Shown one piece after another: positions 1 through 5,734 of a stretch of DNA of 7,679 nt. The position numbers and the translations under genes are program-made. The stretch is from Candidatus Aenigmatarchaeota archaeon (GTDB taxonomy: Archaea; Aenigmatarchaeota; Aenigmatarchaeia; QMZP01), in assembly GCA_030672885.1 (NCBI GenBank), contig DAOVFN010000029.1:1-7679 (forward strand), in the 5' to 3' direction. Position 1 is the first letter of the stretch, and the number at the start of each line of letters is the position of its first letter. The notes under the pieces were generated by a model, which searched no databases, was not told the origin of the DNA, and worked only from the letters and a program-made list of their open reading frames with translations.

Positions 1-528
1 GGGAACGTGGGAGTAAAAGGCTCCGCAAGGGCCTATGGCAATGTGGTTCTTATCCACGGGGACAGGAGTGATTACCAGGATATAAGGAAGGCCTCGAACA
101 TGCTGGGAAACGATGTTCAGGGCATCACAAGGGCAGCCCTCGTGCTCTCAGGGAAGAAGCACAGCCAGGAGGAATGGGACTCCATAGAAAGCATGCCCGT
201 AACCAAGGAGGGGCTCGAATTGCTGAGAGAGGCGGACAGCATAGCCATGGGAAACCTGGAAGTGTTCGGGTTGTACGGGAAGGTCTCGCAGATGCCTGTC
301 ATTCTTTTTCCCGGACCTGGAAGGCCCTGGATATGCCTGAGACCCGTGGTCACCCCTGACTTCATGACACTGAGGATACCCGACATACCAGGGGAGCTCA
401 CCTGGGACTATCTTGACAGGACCATCAGGGATATTGGGGAGAATGCGGTGATAAGGGAACTGGGCGGTATAGGGGGGATTGTCCTCGACACCACCAACAA
501 GCCCCCTGCCACGACAGAATGGGAGTGA
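1..528 (+). CDS. guaA: GMP synthetase, C-terminal part (5' end outside window), long two-subdomain form
   Basis: Reading frame 1 is open from the window edge to TGA at 526-528 and gives 175 residues of the XMP-binding/dimerization region of GMP synthetase, which aminates XMP to GMP using ATP. Seen in order (fragment numbering): a VGVKGSARAY block (residues 3-12) matching the family's VGVxGDxRxY; about 60 further residues; a helix LELLREADSIA; QMPVILFP (97-104); DFMT (120-123); and the C-terminal signature NKPPATTEWE (166-175). E. coli-type enzymes have one copy of this dimerization subdomain. Here a second subdomain lies between the VGV block and QMPVILFP, the arrangement I recall for human GMPS. 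The GTG at position 7 is internal and not a start. The catalytic PP-loop ATPase domain, and any fused glutaminase, would lie upstream, so a fused enzyme cannot be told from a separate archaeal B subunit. Oddity: the usual Asp of GDxRxY is Ser (GSARAY). Confidence 0.93.
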   Translation, partial: GNVGVKGSARAYGNVVLIHGDRSDYQDIRKASNMLGNDVQGITRAALVLSGKKHSQEEWDSIESMPVTKEGLELLREADSIAMGNLEVFGLYGKVSQMPVILFPGPGRPWICLRPVVTPDFMTLRIPDIPGELTWDYLDRTIRDIGENAVIRELGGIGGIVLDTTNKPPATTEWE

Positions 529-551
529 GGCTGGCCAGGGCAGCGCCCGTA

Positions 552-559
552 TTTTTATA
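552..559 (+). promoter_or_regulatory. TATA box for the DHH phosphoesterase gene
   Basis: The sequence TTTTTATA is centred 25.5 bp before the ATG at 581, in the 52-bp gap after guaA. This spacing predicts transcription starting at or next to the A of the ATG, so a leaderless mRNA. It is the main reason for choosing 581 over the longer open frame that starts inside guaA at 479. Confidence 0.7.
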
Positions 560-580
560 GCACACGTATCATATGGTACT

Positions 581-1690
581 ATGGCTGAGAGAATCTGCAT
601 GAAAGGAGATTTGGAGAGGCTGGAGGGGTTTCTTAAGCAGCTCGCTCCGTCCCCGAATGGTATGGCAGACATGTCAGGGAAGGGGATGCTATTCTATCAC
701 GGGGACGCTGACGGTGTGTGTTCGGCCGCGCTCTTTCTAAGGTTCTATAAGGGGTTCAAGTACAGCCCAAGAAAGGGCCCTGCCATGGGAGAGGACTTCG
801 TGAACATGGTCCTGAGAAAAAGGCCAGGGCTCCTGGTATTCCTGGACATGGCAGTGGATCAGGAGCGGGGGGACCTGGAGAGGTTCCTGAAGGAGATTCC
901 CGGGCTCAGGATTATAATAATCGACCACCACATAGCTGAGAGTGACATGAACTCAGAAAGGGTGGTGCACATAAACCCTAGGTTCCTGAAGAAGGATGCC
1001 TATATTCCCGCTGCCTGCGCAGTTTACAGGCTGCTTGAGGGACTTGGAAAGGACGTGAGGCCCCTGCTATGGATAGCGGCCCTTGGGGTGATTGGGGATT
1101 ACTACTGGAAGGATTGCCCAGACCTGATTGAGGAGTGCAGGAAAGAATATCCCTATCTGCTCAGGGGAGAGCCCCTGGAATCCAGGCTCGGGGAGGGAGC
1201 TGATATGATAGCAGCAGCCACCACCCTGAAGGGCCTCTCGGGAGTCGCGGAGTGCCTGAAGACCATCATGGCCTCGGATGGGTTCGAGGACTTCGGGTCT
1301 GTAAGGATGCTGAAGGACTGGAAGGGGGAGTTCGATGAAGAGTTCCAGGCCATGGTAGAGGATTTCGACAAGAAGCGCGAGCTCTTTGAGAAGGAGAACC
1401 TGATAGTCTATGAGGTCAGATCCAGGCTCAGCATCACATCAGTGATGGCCACGCACTTCGGGGAGAGTTTCCCTGACATGGTGGTTGCCATAAAGAAGGC
1501 TGATAAGGGAAGATGGAAGGTCTCGCTCAGGAACCAGGCAGGCAGGTTCAATCTGGGCGACCTGGCCAAGGAATGCTCGAAGGGGATAGGCTCAGGAGGG
1601 GGCCACGAGAAGGCTGCCGCAGTCATGGTGAAGGACTGGGACACCTTTCTCAAGAGGTTGAGGAAGGCCCTCATCCGGGCCTCTGCATGA
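581..1690 (+). CDS. DHH/DHHA1-family phosphoesterase (RecJ-like)
   Basis: This is a 369-residue protein with the complete DHH-superfamily signature: motif I HGDADG (40-45), Asp in FLDM (89), DHH (115-117) and Asp in VIGDYY (173). These are the usual ligands of the two catalytic metal ions (Mn2+ or Mg2+). The C-terminal DHHA1 substrate-binding domain shows GSGGGHEKAAAV (337-348). Family members hydrolyse phosphodiester bonds: RecJ and archaeal RecJ-like/GAN exonucleases act on single-stranded DNA or RNA, and NrnA-type enzymes act on short oligonucleotides or cyclic dinucleotides. Sequence alone does not decide which applies. No transmembrane segment or extra nucleic-acid-binding domain is evident. 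The frame stays open upstream to 479, but those residues would overlap guaA and look non-coding; ATG 581 fits the TATA spacing. ATG 599 is an alternative start. The last 20 bp overlap the convergent fibrillarin gene tail to tail. Confidence 0.9.
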   Translation: MAERICMKGDLERLEGFLKQLAPSPNGMADMSGKGMLFYHGDADGVCSAALFLRFYKGFKYSPRKGPAMGEDFVNMVLRKRPGLLVFLDMAVDQERGDLERFLKEIPGLRIIIIDHHIAESDMNSERVVHINPRFLKKDAYIPAACAVYRLLEGLGKDVRPLLWIAALGVIGDYYWKDCPDLIEECRKEYPYLLRGEPLESRLGEGADMIAAATTLKGLSGVAECLKTIMASDGFEDFGSVRMLKDWKGEFDEEFQAMVEDFDKKRELFEKENLIVYEVRSRLSITSVMATHFGESFPDMVVAIKKADKGRWKVSLRNQAGRFNLGDLAKECSKGIGSGGGHEKAAAVMVKDWDTFLKRLRKALIRASA

Positions 1691-2333
1691 CAAAGAATGC
1701 ATGGTCCCTCTCATAGGGATCAAGTTCCACCATATCCAGAATCTTAAAGGCCTTGGAGAGCTTGGCCCGCTCCTCCTTGTATATCTGTTTCGGGGGTCTT
1801 GTAACATCTATGCTGCGGGCCTTGATTGCGAGCATGGCATACCCTCCACTGGGAAGGAACGCCTCGCAGTTGCGAATCATTATCTCGCTCTGGTCATTCG
1901 TTGCCACATCCTGATATACCACGTCCACGGGCTCTACCCATGAATACGTCTCAGGCATCCTGGCATCGGCAAGTATGGGGACTATGTTGCACCGGCTTTC
2001 TGCAACAGGAGCCAGGTCCCTCATGGAGCGCTCCGAAATCTCGACGCCGTATATCACCCCATCGGGCCCTATTATGTCAGAGAGAAAGGACGCTGTCGAG
2101 CCGGACGATATCCCGAGGTAGAGTATCCTACTTGCTTTTCTTATCGGGAAGTTCCTTATGCCTCTGAGTATGGCGGCGGCTGCCTTGGACCTGTGGGGAT
2201 CCCACTCCCTGAACTCTGTGCCCTGAATCCTCACCAGGGCCTTTGCAAATGTCTTGCTTCCCTGAACCAGGCCCCTGGTGAAGAGCCTGTCTCTGGAACG
2301 AAGCACGCCCGGGAAGGGTTCTGATGTCTTCAT
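1671..2333 (-). CDS. flpA: Fibrillarin-like rRNA/tRNA 2'-O-methyltransferase
   Basis: This 220-residue protein matches archaeal fibrillarin over its length. It is the SAM-dependent catalytic subunit of C/D-box sRNPs, which place 2'-O-methyl groups on rRNA and tRNA together with Nop5, L7Ae and a guide RNA. Seen: FREWDPHRSK (41-50), motif I LYLGISSGST (71-80), acidic VEIS (97-100), ILADAR (120-125), VYQDVA (139-144), AIKARSID (169-176) and the C-terminal DPYERDHAF (205-213). K50, D142, K171 and H211 are my candidates for the family's K-D-K-H catalytic tetrad. The length is normal for archaea. The start at 2333 is chosen because the family-like N-terminus begins just after it and a TATA box lies 25.5 bp upstream. 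The Nop5 gene, often the neighbour of flpA in archaea, is not in this window. The upstream DUF202 gene is on the same strand, 73 bp away, but flpA has its own promoter. Confidence 0.95.
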   Translation of the reverse strand: MKTSEPFPGVLRSRDRLFTRGLVQGSKTFAKALVRIQGTEFREWDPHRSKAAAAILRGIRNFPIRKASRILYLGISSGSTASFLSDIIGPDGVIYGVEISERSMRDLAPVAESRCNIVPILADARMPETYSWVEPVDVVYQDVATNDQSEIMIRNCEAFLPSGGYAMLAIKARSIDVTRPPKQIYKEERAKLSKAFKILDMVELDPYERDHAFFVMQRPG

Positions 2334-2354
2334 GGAGTAGTGTTGCCAAGATGG

Positions 2355-2362
2355 CTTAAATA
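2355..2362 (-). promoter_or_regulatory. TATA box for flpA
   Basis: On the minus strand this reads TATTTAAG, centred 25.5 bp upstream of the flpA start at 2333, which predicts a leaderless transcript. It lies in the 73-bp gap between flpA and the DUF202 gene. The same gap has a run of seven G (2397-2403) with no visible role. Confidence 0.65.
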
Positions 2363-2406
2363 GTGGCTGCTGTTCTGTGGGGTTTTAGTGCCGATAGGGG
2401 GGGTTC

Positions 2407-2709
2407 CTATTCTCCCAGTTCTCTGGTTATTCTGTCTATCCTGCCCTTGTATGCCCTGAGTCTCCTGTAGGACTCAAATATCTCCACTATGCCTGTCAGT
2501 ATGAATGCCCAGCCCACTATCATGGACGATGGAGTCGTGGCGAATATGTTGATTAGCACTACCCCGGCACCGATTGAGGCGAGGCCTGTCCTCATGAACG
2601 ACAGGACTGTCCTTTCCTTGGCGAGAATGGTCTGCTCGCGCATGAGAAGTATCTTTTCTTTTTTGTAGTCAATATGCTTCCTCCTGGAGCCCGGGGTTCG
2701 CGTCGCCAT
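2407..2709 (-). CDS. DUF202-family small membrane protein
   Basis: This 100-residue protein has a basic, hydrophilic N-terminus (1-28). The block ILAKERTVLSFMRTGLA (28-44) is typical of DUF202 (YidH-like) proteins, whose core is an L-A-x-E-R-T...R-T-x-L pattern. Two hydrophobic segments follow (about 41-57 and 62-80), then a charged cytoplasmic-looking C-terminus (81-100). It should sit in the cytoplasmic membrane as a two-helix hairpin. The family has no settled biochemical function; related domains are fused to VTC polyphosphate polymerases and occur as standalone proteins in bacteria and archaea. The gene diverges from DNA ligase with 58 bp between start codons, and the two promoters abut. 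ATG 2709 fits a TATA box 25.5 bp upstream. Confidence 0.85.
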   Translation of the reverse strand: MATRTPGSRRKHIDYKKEKILLMREQTILAKERTVLSFMRTGLASIGAGVVLINIFATTPSSMIVGWAFILTGIVEIFESYRRLRAYKGRIDRITRELGE

Positions 2710-2730
2710 TGATAATATTTGTGCGTGCCT

Positions 2731-2738
2731 CTTTAAGA
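2731..2738 (-). promoter_or_regulatory. TATA-like box for the DUF202 gene (left half of a divergent promoter)
   Basis: On the minus strand this reads TCTTAAAG, centred 25.5 bp from the DUF202 start at 2709. It directly abuts the ligase TATA box on the other strand, and each box occupies the position where the other promoter's TFB-recognition element would lie. Confidence 0.55.
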
Positions 2739-2746
2739 CTTTTAAT
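2739..2746 (+). promoter_or_regulatory. TATA box for DNA ligase (right half of a divergent promoter)
   Basis: The sequence CTTTTAAT is centred 25.5 bp before the ligase ATG at 2768, predicting a leaderless transcript. The TATA centres of the two divergent promoters are only 8 bp apart. Confidence 0.6.
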
Positions 2747-2767
2747 CCATGTCACCAAGATTTATCC

Positions 2768-4483
2768 ATGGAGTACATCGTGCTTGCCAGGGTATACGCA
2801 GAACTCGAGAATACACCTGCAAAACTGGAGAAGACAGGAATGATAGCAGAGCTCCTAAAGGGATGCGACAGGGATGACCTCCCTAGGGTGGTCATGCTTC
2901 TCCAGGGAAGGGTGTTCCCTACATGGAGTGATAAGGAGATTGGGATAGCCACCCAGCTCATGATAAAGGCCATATCGAGAAACACTGGGTTCAGTGAAAA
3001 GATGATAATGGGCAAGTTCAGGGAGTCAGGCGACCTGGGTCTGGTCACCGAGGACCTGGTCTCCAGGAAGAAGCAGTCCACGCTGTTCAGCAGGAATCTC
3101 ACGGTCGGGATGTTATTCGAGAATCTCCAGAAGCTGGCGGGTGTCGGGGGCAAGGGCTCGCAGACAAGGAAGTTCCAGCTCGTGTCAGAGGCCTTGGGCT
3201 CTGCAAGCCCTCTGGAAGCGAAATATATCGTGAGGACCGTGCTGGGTGACCTGAGGGTAGGCGTCGCCGAGGGGATAGTGCGGGACGCCATAGCCAGGGC
3301 ATTCTTTGGGGAGCTGGAGAGTGAGGAATTCAAGAAGGCTGTACATGCTGTTGAGTGGGCCTGGTTTCTCAGGCCTGACTATGGAGAGGTTGCGTGCATA
3401 GCCAGGGATACGGGCCTGAAGGGCCTCCGGGGAGTGAAGCTCGATGTCGGAAAGCCATACATGGTCCTGCTCTCTGAGAAGTCCCCGGGCCTTGAGGAAG
3501 CACTGAAGGCATATGAGAGGCCCTGTCTCGAATACAAGTATGACGGAGTGAGGCTGTGCATCCACAAGAAGGGAGATAAGGTATGGCTCTATACAAGAAG
3601 GCTGGAGGATGTGACAGAGCAGTTCCCAGAGGTCATGGATGCTGTAAAAGACGTTGCGAAGGCGAAATCATGCATAATAGAGGGGGAGATGGTGGGTGTC
3701 GACAGGAAGACCGGGATGCCGCTTCCCTTCCAGTTCCTCTCCCAGAGGATAAAGAGGAAATACGACATAGGCAGGGTACAGGGAGAGATACCTGTCAGGG
3801 TGAATGTGTTTGACTTGGTCTACCTTGACGGAAAGGTACTGTTTGGTGCTCCGTTGAAGGAGCGATGGGAGAAGCTCAAGTCTGTGGTAAGCCCCGTGAA
3901 GGGCCGGTTCCAGCTGGCAGAGCACATCGAGGGCACTGGCCTGAAAAAAGCAGAGGCATTCTATAAGGAGGCCCTCTCCAGGGGACATGAAGGCCTGATG
4001 GTCAAGAACATGGAAGCGAGCTACCAGCCCGGAAGGAGGGTCGCAGGCGGGTGGCTCAAGGTCAAGCCCACAATGGAGAACCTGGACCTTGTGATAACAG
4101 GAGCCACCTGGGGAACCGGAAAGCGGGCCGGGTGGCTGGGCTCACTCGTGCTTGGCTGCAGGGACCCTGAGGGTGGCTTCAGGGAGTGCGGAATGATGGG
4201 AACAGGGATAAAGGAAAAGGGTGAGGGCGTGACATTTGAAGAGCTGACCAGGCTCCTGAAGCCCTACATAGAATCAGAGAAGGGCAGCTCGGTAAGGATA
4301 AAACCCAAAGTCGTGGTGGAGGTTGCTTATGAGGAGATACAGAGGAGCCCGAACTATGCCTCTGGTTATGCCTTGCGCTTCCCGCGGCTGGTCAGGATGA
4401 GAACCCTGGAAAAGACAGCTGAGCAGTGCGATACGCTTGAAAGGGTCGAGTATCTCTATAAGCTCCAGAAAAAAGCAAGATAG
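2768..4483 (+). CDS. lig: ATP-dependent DNA ligase
   Basis: This 571-residue protein is a full-length archaeal/eukaryotic-type DNA ligase. It seals nicks in replication (Okazaki fragments) and repair through an enzyme-AMP intermediate. An N-terminal helical DNA-binding domain covers about residues 1-220. The adenylation domain has motif I KYDGVR (257-262) with K257 as the predicted AMP-accepting lysine, motif III LYTRRLED (274-281), motif IIIa around VFDLVYLDG (347-355), motif IV EGEMVG (305-310), motif V HEGLMVKN (407-414) and WLKVKP (429-434). The OB-fold domain ends with motif VI RFPRLVRMR (538-546) and the family-typical acidic/helical tail. All catalytic motifs look intact and the length is normal. 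No PCNA-interacting motif was identified with confidence. ATG 2768 is supported by a TATA box 25.5 bp upstream. No strong terminator follows; there is only a short T4 run after a G-rich stretch near 4503-4510. Confidence 0.96.
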   Translation: MEYIVLARVYAELENTPAKLEKTGMIAELLKGCDRDDLPRVVMLLQGRVFPTWSDKEIGIATQLMIKAISRNTGFSEKMIMGKFRESGDLGLVTEDLVSRKKQSTLFSRNLTVGMLFENLQKLAGVGGKGSQTRKFQLVSEALGSASPLEAKYIVRTVLGDLRVGVAEGIVRDAIARAFFGELESEEFKKAVHAVEWAWFLRPDYGEVACIARDTGLKGLRGVKLDVGKPYMVLLSEKSPGLEEALKAYERPCLEYKYDGVRLCIHKKGDKVWLYTRRLEDVTEQFPEVMDAVKDVAKAKSCIIEGEMVGVDRKTGMPLPFQFLSQRIKRKYDIGRVQGEIPVRVNVFDLVYLDGKVLFGAPLKERWEKLKSVVSPVKGRFQLAEHIEGTGLKKAEAFYKEALSRGHEGLMVKNMEASYQPGRRVAGGWLKVKPTMENLDLVITGATWGTGKRAGWLGSLVLGCRDPEGGFRECGMMGTGIKEKGEGVTFEELTRLLKPYIESEKGSSVRIKPKVVVEVAYEEIQRSPNYASGYALRFPRLVRMRTLEKTAEQCDTLERVEYLYKLQKKAR

Positions 4484-4583
4484 CAGCTGGGTGAGGCTTT
4501 ATGGGGTTTTGCAGCAGAGGGGCAGGAAATAACTGTCACCACACGGTAGTTAAATATTTAAATGTTATGGTTATATCTGTTTT

Positions 4584-4602
4584 ACAAAACATGATGTTTT
4601 GT
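4584..4602. promoter_or_regulatory. Perfect palindrome, candidate operator of the TrmB-like regulator
   Basis: The sequence is ACAAAACA, spacer TGA, then TGTTTTGT: two perfect 8-bp inverted half-sites. Its centre (4593) is 32 bp upstream of the centre of the TATA box, beyond the expected TFB-recognition element. A dimeric winged-helix regulator is encoded directly downstream, so autoregulation is a reasonable inference. The half-site does not resemble the TATCAC half-site known for Thermococcales TrmB-like proteins. In that group, sites upstream of the promoter core go with activation and sites downstream of TATA with repression. I did not see a second copy in this window. Confidence 0.5.
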
Positions 4603-4620
4603 CACTGGAGAACAATAACC

Positions 4621-4629
4621 TTTTAAATA
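4621..4629 (+). promoter_or_regulatory. TATA box for the TrmB-like gene
   Basis: The sequence TTTTAAATA has its centre about 26 bp before the GTG at 4651 and 35 bp before the ATG at 4660. It therefore predicts either a leaderless GTG start or a 9-nt leader before the ATG. Confidence 0.65.
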
Positions 4630-4650
4630 AGGCATTCAGAATATTAAGTA

Positions 4651-5451
4651 GTGGGTGATATGGTGGCATCGACAGAAGTGCTGGACGCATTAAAGTCCAT
4701 AGGACTGAACCTGTATGAAAGAAAGATTTTCGTAGCCCTGCTAGCAAAGGGGGTTGCGACCGCAGCAGAGGTTTCTGATATTGCCAATGTTCCCAGGTCA
4801 CGTTCATACGACATCCTTGAGAGCCTGGCCGAGAAGGGTTTTGTCATGATGCAGCCATCGAAGCCCATCAAGTATGTCGCCCTGGCCCCAAGGGAGGCCA
4901 TGGAGGGAACCAAGGATAGCCTAAAGATCAAACATAATGAGATAATCGAGAGGATAGACAAGCTCAAGGTCTCTCCTGTCATTCAGGAACTTGAGACCAT
5001 TTTTGAGCAAGGACTGAACCTAACCCAGCCCACAGAAATGACAGGGACCCTCAAGGGCCACTATATTATAGACAGGCAGCTCAGGTCCGCGTTCAAGGAC
5101 GCCAAGAGCACAATAAGCATAATAACAACCGAGCAGGGTCTGAACGACCTCTATTCAAAGCACTTCAGGATGCTCAAGAAGGCCAACCGCTCAGGGGTGA
5201 AGCTAAAGATACTGGCCCCGTTTGGCGAGGACTCTGTCACAAATGCATTCTCCCAGATAGCCGAAATAAGGAAGCTCGCAAAGCCCGCGGGAAGGATGAC
5301 CATCATAGACGGGCAGAACATCCTTATGGCGCTCACTGATGACAAGAGCGTTCATGAGACCCAGGACATCGCATTCTGGGCAATATCGTCCCACGCCATA
5401 GAGAGCATGGCCACGCCGCGCTTTAACCAGCTCTGGGGCAAGGGCAAGTAA
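4651..5451 (+). CDS. TrmB-family transcriptional regulator
   Basis: The protein has 263 residues from ATG 4660, or 266 from the in-frame GTG at 4651. From ATG 4660, residues about 5-75 form a winged-helix domain of the TrmB type: LKSIGLNLYERKIFVALL, then the helix-turn-helix ATAAEVSDIANVPRSRSYDIL and the wing EKGFVMMQPSKPIKYVALAP. A helical linker with coiled-coil character (about 80-118) probably dimerizes. The C-terminal half (about 130-263) has the alternating strand/helix pattern of TrmB/PLD-like effector domains (e.g. STISIITTE, VKLKILAPFG, GRMTIIDGQNILMAL), with no clear HKD catalytic motif. Known relatives control sugar uptake and central carbon metabolism, but the ligand cannot be read from sequence. 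The GTG is chosen because it fits the TATA spacing used by other genes here; ATG 4660 directly follows GGTGAT, which is too close to be a normal Shine-Dalgarno site. A palindrome at 4584-4602 may be its operator. Confidence 0.88.
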   Translation: MGDMVASTEVLDALKSIGLNLYERKIFVALLAKGVATAAEVSDIANVPRSRSYDILESLAEKGFVMMQPSKPIKYVALAPREAMEGTKDSLKIKHNEIIERIDKLKVSPVIQELETIFEQGLNLTQPTEMTGTLKGHYIIDRQLRSAFKDAKSTISIITTEQGLNDLYSKHFRMLKKANRSGVKLKILAPFGEDSVTNAFSQIAEIRKLAKPAGRMTIIDGQNILMALTDDKSVHETQDIAFWAISSHAIESMATPRFNQLWGKGK

Positions 5452-5464
5452 ATTTCTATTGAAG

Positions 5465-5716
5465 ATGATCACTATGCAATATCAAGCGATGCTGAAAGAG
5501 GGATGTTCTGACTCTGTCAGGCTATTGTACAATAAAGACGGCAGACATTTCCTGACAGCCATCAAAAGGAACGCAACAGACCCAGATTTTTTTGATAATT
5601 TCGAAAAGGGATTGGTGAACATCGAATACGCAAATGATGGCATCGGCACATTTGAAGGGATTTTTTATAAGGGAAAGAAAATTTTTCCAGTTATACGTCT
5701 TCAGATGCCTCTTTAG
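5465..5716 (+). CDS. Small hypothetical protein downstream of the TrmB-like gene
   Basis: I do not recognise this 83-residue protein. ATG 5465 lies 13 nt after the TrmB-like stop codon, close enough for co-transcription, and no TATA box lies between them. TTG 5459 and ATG 5474 are alternative starts. The product is soluble-looking, with no signal peptide or membrane helix. It has a mixed-charge N-terminal half (SVRLLYNKDGRHFLTAIKR) and a Gly/aromatic C-terminal half (GTFEGIFYKGKKIFPVIRL) that could form beta strands. One cysteine is present (C14). Codons are clearly richer in A and T (TTT, AAT, GAT, AAA) than in the neighbouring genes, which fits recent acquisition or a fast-evolving gene, or might mean the frame is not a real gene. 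It ends 18 bp from the convergent porB. Confidence 0.55.
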   Translation: MITMQYQAMLKEGCSDSVRLLYNKDGRHFLTAIKRNATDPDFFDNFEKGLVNIEYANDGIGTFEGIFYKGKKIFPVIRLQMPL

Positions 5717-5734
5717 AATAACAGAACTTCTTAT

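Larger units (their letters stand above)
4484..4650. other. Intergenic regulatory region upstream of the TrmB-like gene
   Basis: This 167-bp spacer is the longest non-coding gap in the window. Its first half (4484-4545) is G-rich and probably the ligase 3' untranslated region. From 4550 on it is strongly AT-rich. It holds a 12-bp palindrome TTAAATATTTAA (4550-4561), the 8-3-8 inverted repeat at 4584-4602, a looser pair GGTTAT/ATAACC (4569-4574 and 4615-4620) around it, and the TATA box at 4621-4629. I see no tRNA-like or C/D-box-like RNA here. Confidence 0.6.

Noticed and set aside
479..580. N-terminal extension of the DHH phosphoesterase gene back to the ATG at 479
   Set aside because: It would overlap guaA by 50 bp, and the added residues are low-quality sequence. 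A TATA box at 552-559 lies inside it and is correctly spaced for ATG 581.
148..672. 174-codon open frame on the minus strand
   Set aside because: It is antisense to guaA and to the start of the DHH gene, with a composition typical of a shadow frame and no family resemblance.
2397..2403. Run of seven G between flpA and DUF202
   Set aside because: It is a single homopolymer without flanking structure. It could be a sequencing-prone site but lies outside coding frames, so no claim is made.
2752..3333. 193-codon open frame on the minus strand
   Set aside because: It is entirely antisense to the N-terminal domain of DNA ligase, is rich in Ser/Pro/Leu as expected for a shadow frame, and has no recognisable motif.
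4484..4650. Possible C/D-box or other small RNA in the longest intergenic gap
   Set aside because: An ATGATGT inside the palindrome resembles a C box, but no matching D box or internal box pair follows. The palindrome explains the sequence better.
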